From CAZFNQ01 sp964520375 (GTDB lineage Bacteria; Patescibacteriota; Saccharimonadia; Saccharimonadales; JANWIN01), in NCBI GenBank assembly GCA_964520375.1, contig CAZFNQ010000001.1, positions 1 through 64,000 of the forward strand: a stretch of 64,000 bases of DNA. Direction: 5' to 3'. Below the pieces are notes generated by a model. The model ran no database searches and was not told where the DNA came from. It was given only the letters and a program-made list of their open reading frames with translations. Each line of letters begins with the position of its first letter. The first letter of the stretch is position 1. Position numbers and translations under genes: made by a program. Positions 61,907 through 64,000 of the stretch are shown piece by piece.

Positions 61907-62203
61907 ATGAAGCTACTGCTGCCCAAAGCTCTGCGCATTGCGGCGATCGTCATTGCTGTGCCGATAGTCGGAGCTATCACAACAGTCCTGATTGTTCTCT
62001 TTGGAACAGGCCAAATGAGCCAAGTGGCTCCAAGCCCAAGACCAAGGACAGTGGCAACAGCGCAGATGATGAGCTGTGCGGAACTCCAGAAACACTCCGA
62101 CAACTACATGATCAATCTTCTCCGATCCAAGAAGGGACGGCAAATTCGCTTGCCGAACCAAGAAGATTGCCCGAGGCCAAAAGTCTCTGGTAGTGATCGG
62201 TGA
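61907..62203 (+). CDS. Small single-helix membrane protein of the cassette
   Basis: The 98-residue protein has a short basic N-terminus, one membrane helix (about 10-34) and a soluble part of about 60 residues with two Cys (MMSCAELQ and QEDCPRP) and basic patches. GGGAGG lies about 5 nt before the ATG. No family is recognised. It is the last gene of the cassette, and the structured 3' region follows immediately. Confidence 0.6.
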   Translation: MKLLLPKALRIAAIVIAVPIVGAITTVLIVLFGTGQMSQVAPSPRPRTVATAQMMSCAELQKHSDNYMINLLRSKKGRQIRLPNQEDCPRPKVSGSDR

Positions 62204-62508
62204 ACTCAGGTTCATTGCTGGCCTCGAGCTTCATGTGCGTCCGCCTATCATGGGCAGGCCGGTGACTCTCGAGGTCAGAACTGTCGAATGCGACATTACC
62301 AGAACACTGGTCGTGTCGATCAAAAAAAGTTTCAATAAAACGGGCGGAGAGAAAACCGCATCCTTGAGTTAACAGTCGAGACACCGGCTATACCTGAACT
62401 TTCAAAGTTCAGTAGAGTGTCGAAAGGGCAACGGGCGGGCCCGGGAGGTTAGATTTGGTCGCACATGCGTCCTTTCAGCCTTCCGGCCCCCGACCCCCCC
62501 TTTCATCT
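62204..62508 (+). repeat. Structured 3' region of the cassette with a series of perfect hairpins
   Basis: No gene is seen in this stretch. Inverted repeats follow each other: CTGGCCTCGAG (62218-62228) with CTCGAGGTCAG (62268-62278), 11 bp including one G-T; TGTCG/CGACA (62282-62295); ACCAG/CTGGT (62298-62311); and CTGAACTTT/AAAGTTCAG (62394-62412), enclosed by GACAC/GTGTC (62380-62421). A C-rich run (62484-62500) leads into the hammerhead. The pattern suggests a structured RNA rather than a simple terminator. Confidence 0.55.
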
Positions 62509-62573
62509 TTCTTTCGTCCGCAGATATAACAAAAGCTGTGCTGATGAGCCTCTAGGGAGGCGAAACGAAAGAG
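62509..62573 (+). ncRNA. Type III hammerhead ribozyme
   Basis: All conserved elements are present. Stem III is TTCTTTCG (62509-62516) with CGAAAGAG (62566-62573), 8 bp with one G-T. The cleavage triplet GTC is at 62516-62518, so the cut falls after C62518. Stem I is CGCAG (62519-62523) with CTGTG (62536-62540), with a 12-nt loop. The core CTGATGA is at 62541-62547, stem II GCCTC/GAGGC (62548-62561) has loop TAGG, and GAAA is at 62562-62565. It should self-cleave the cassette RNA near its 3' end. Catalysis has not been shown. Confidence 0.88.
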
Positions 62574-62596
62574 TAAGCCTCAAACAAAAACCATAA

Positions 62597-62618
62597 GCAG
62601 TCTGGTACAATAGACTGC
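62597..62618 (+). promoter_or_regulatory. Inverted repeat enclosing the -10 box of the DUF3048 gene
   Basis: GCAGTCT (62597-62603) and AGACTGC (62612-62618) are perfect inverted copies separated by 8 nt. These 8 nt hold the -10 box TACAAT (62606-62611) in the extended form TGGTACAAT. The right arm directly abuts the ATG at 62619. It is a candidate repressor operator; alternatively the symmetry is chance. Confidence 0.5.
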
Positions 62619-63830
62619 ATGAATGATATTACTCCGCGAGGGACGGCGGATATTAATGAAGATGCTTCAAGCCATAATTCAGATACATTTCGTCCAATTG
62701 ATGGCCCTAAGACACCAGTCGACACAATAGACGTTCCCTCAACACCTAATAAACCACACAAAAAAGGGCGGTGGCACTGGCTTCGGTTTAAGCGTGTTCA
62801 TCTAAGTAAGAAGCAATGGGCGTTGGTTATCGTGGCTGCCGTAATATTGCTTTGCGCTGGAGTTATAGGCGCCATTTATCTTTATAAGCATTTTACTAAG
62901 CTACCAGCCCAATCAGCAGTCGTTAAAAATGCTAAACCCAAAACTGAACCTTCACGCTTAACCGGCCTGCAAGTATCTCCGGAACTTAATAAGCGACCCA
63001 TAACCGGAGTAATGATAGAAAATAGCCCGGATGCCCGGCCTCAATCCGGACTGCTTGATGCCGGTGTGGTTTACGAAGCTATTGCCGAAGGCGGTATTAC
63101 CCGCTTTCTGGCACTCTACGAGGAAGCCCAGCCTAAGTATATCGGCCCGGTCCGTAGCGTCCGCCCTTATTATTTGGATTTTCTATTACCATTCCAGGCC
63201 TCTATCGCACATGTCGGGGGCAGTCCACTGGGATTATCCGAAGTTAGGGCCCTACATATCCGTGATCTTGACCAGTTTGCCAACGCTAGCGCCTATCAGC
63301 GCGTCAGCCAGCGCTATGCGCCGCATAATGTCTATACTAGTTCGTCTAAGCTGGACGCTCTGGAAAAGGCCAAAGGCTTCACCAAAAGTGACTTTACCAG
63401 TTTTCCCCGTAAAAAAGACCAGCCGGCTAAAACACCTAATGCCAGCTCAATAGATTTTGATATATCTAGCTTTTACTACAACGTACATTATGGCTATGAT
63501 GCCAAGACTAATAGTTACAAACGCAGTGAGGGCGGCGCTGCTCACAAAGATGAACGTTCACATAAAACACTTAATCCAAAAGTAGTTATTGCTTTGGTGA
63601 TGAGCTACAGCTTAGCTAGAGATGGTAAGCACAGCCAGTACGACACCACCGGTAGCGGGGCCGTACTGGTCTTCCAGGACGGTAAGGTGACAAAAGGTAC
63701 ATGGCGCAAACTTAGTCGCAGCTCCCAAATATCATTCAAGGATGCCTCGGGCAAGGATATACGCCTAAACGCCGGCCAAACCTGGATTAGCCTGGTCGGG
63801 CTGCGCAGCGATGTAAGATACAAGCCTTAG
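62619..63830 (+). CDS. Membrane-anchored DUF3048 (YerB-like) protein
   Basis: The 403-residue protein has a polar N-terminus of about 65 residues, one membrane helix (about 69-92) and an external DUF3048 domain: RPITGVMIENSPDARPQSGL, VYEAIAEGGITRFLALY, GPVRSVRPYYLDFLL and HIRDLDQF, then a C-terminal beta domain (GSGAVLVFQDGKVTKGTWRK, AGQTWISLV). YerB-like proteins are extracytoplasmic with unknown biochemical function. It starts 7 nt after TACAAT, so the mRNA is probably leaderless. It lies just outside the atypical cassette and returns to the native base composition. Confidence 0.88.
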   Translation: MNDITPRGTADINEDASSHNSDTFRPIDGPKTPVDTIDVPSTPNKPHKKGRWHWLRFKRVHLSKKQWALVIVAAVILLCAGVIGAIYLYKHFTKLPAQSAVVKNAKPKTEPSRLTGLQVSPELNKRPITGVMIENSPDARPQSGLLDAGVVYEAIAEGGITRFLALYEEAQPKYIGPVRSVRPYYLDFLLPFQASIAHVGGSPLGLSEVRALHIRDLDQFANASAYQRVSQRYAPHNVYTSSSKLDALEKAKGFTKSDFTSFPRKKDQPAKTPNASSIDFDISSFYYNVHYGYDAKTNSYKRSEGGAAHKDERSHKTLNPKVVIALVMSYSLARDGKHSQYDTTGSGAVLVFQDGKVTKGTWRKLSRSSQISFKDASGKDIRLNAGQTWISLVGLRSDVRYKP

Positions 63831-63833
63831 AGC

Positions 63834-64000
63834 ATGGACCACTTTACGCGCTTAAAACGTCAGATTAAGCAGTACATACTTGGCGGCTTGTTACTGAGTA
63901 GCTGTGTAATTTTATTCACCTGGTGGTTACTAAGCCAAGTATTGGGCCAAGACAATAAGATATTTACAATTCTAATACTTTTTACCGAGGCCTTAGTGCT
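63834..64000 (+). CDS. Membrane protein, N-terminal part (runs off window)
   Basis: An ATG 3 nt after the DUF3048 stop opens a frame without stops to the window end (55 codons). It begins MDHFTRLKRQIKQY, followed by a membrane helix (YILGGLLLSSCVILFTWWLL) and the start of a second (FTILILFTEALVL). It probably forms an operon with the DUF3048 gene. The family cannot be judged from this part. Confidence 0.6.
   Translation, partial: MDHFTRLKRQIKQYILGGLLLSSCVILFTWWLLSQVLGQDNKIFTILILFTEALV

Noticed and set aside
1..64000. CRISPR arrays, insertion sequences or rRNA genes.
   Set aside because: I saw no regularly spaced repeats, transposase motifs or rRNA-like sequence on either strand.

Overview
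The window is a bacterial chromosome segment, most plausibly from an environmental member of Candidatus Saccharibacteria (TM7, Patescibacteria/CPR). This is an inference from content: compact genes with short spacers, many small unknown membrane proteins, a complete F-type ATP synthase beside a cytochrome bo3-type quinol oxidase, SmpB, a HerA/TraG-like ATPase, PEGA, sortase and DUF3048 surface proteins, Tat translocase and giant collagen-like tail-fibre-like proteins. UGA is an ordinary stop here (for example 33705 and 62203), so the Gracilibacteria-type code does not apply. No rRNA or ribosomal protein gene lies in the window, so placement is not proven.

Layout. 1-9 kb: a partial gene, a DUF457 membrane hydrolase, an FAD-dependent dehydrogenase, a UvrD-like helicase-nuclease split by an apparently artificial N-gap, an aquaporin and a probable cadmium-type carbonic anhydrase. 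9-16.6 kb (minus): the ATP synthase operon atpI-B-E-F-H-A-G-[unknown]-D-[unknown]-C, with two unfamiliar genes inside the F1 block. 16.7-24.7 kb: glutaredoxin, a CobO-like adenosyltransferase, a sigma factor, a P-loop kinase, glycosyltransferase and glycosidase, smpB, tRNA-Asn and an M23-like protein. 24.7-29 kb (minus): cyoABCD, with CyoD fused to a cupredoxin-like domain. 29-33.7 kb: small proteins, a methyltransferase and tatAC. 33.7-43.7 kb: a surface-appendage cluster of two collagen-like fibres, a small coiled protein, a GDSL esterase and a glycosyltransferase. 43.8-48 kb: a membrane protein, an Nramp-type transporter and a MacB-like ABC exporter. 48-57.8 kb: tRNA-Ser, MBL-fold protein, pyrH, xth, HAD phosphatase, tRNA-Leu, sortase, PEGA protein and gltX. 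57.8-60.1 kb: a TraG/HerA-like ATPase with a second, genuine gap. 60.15-62.6 kb: an atypical, GC-richer cassette. 62.6-64 kb: a DUF3048 protein and a partial gene.

The most striking item is a complete type III hammerhead ribozyme at 62509-62573. Every core nucleotide is present and all three stems form. It sits at the 3' end of the atypical cassette, which has a consensus promoter, a roughly 340-nt hairpin-rich leader, three genes with strong Shine-Dalgarno sites and a hairpin-rich 3' region.

A second genome-wide signal is that many native genes carry a TANNNT -10 box only 6-9 nt before the start codon. This implies leaderless mRNAs, and it corrects several gene starts. Cassette genes and internal operon genes use Shine-Dalgarno sites instead.

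Functionally the window suggests a cell able to pass electrons from a flavin dehydrogenase through quinol to oxygen and to make ATP with a proton-type F-ATPase, while displaying large Gly-X-Y fibres that could contact a host or a surface.
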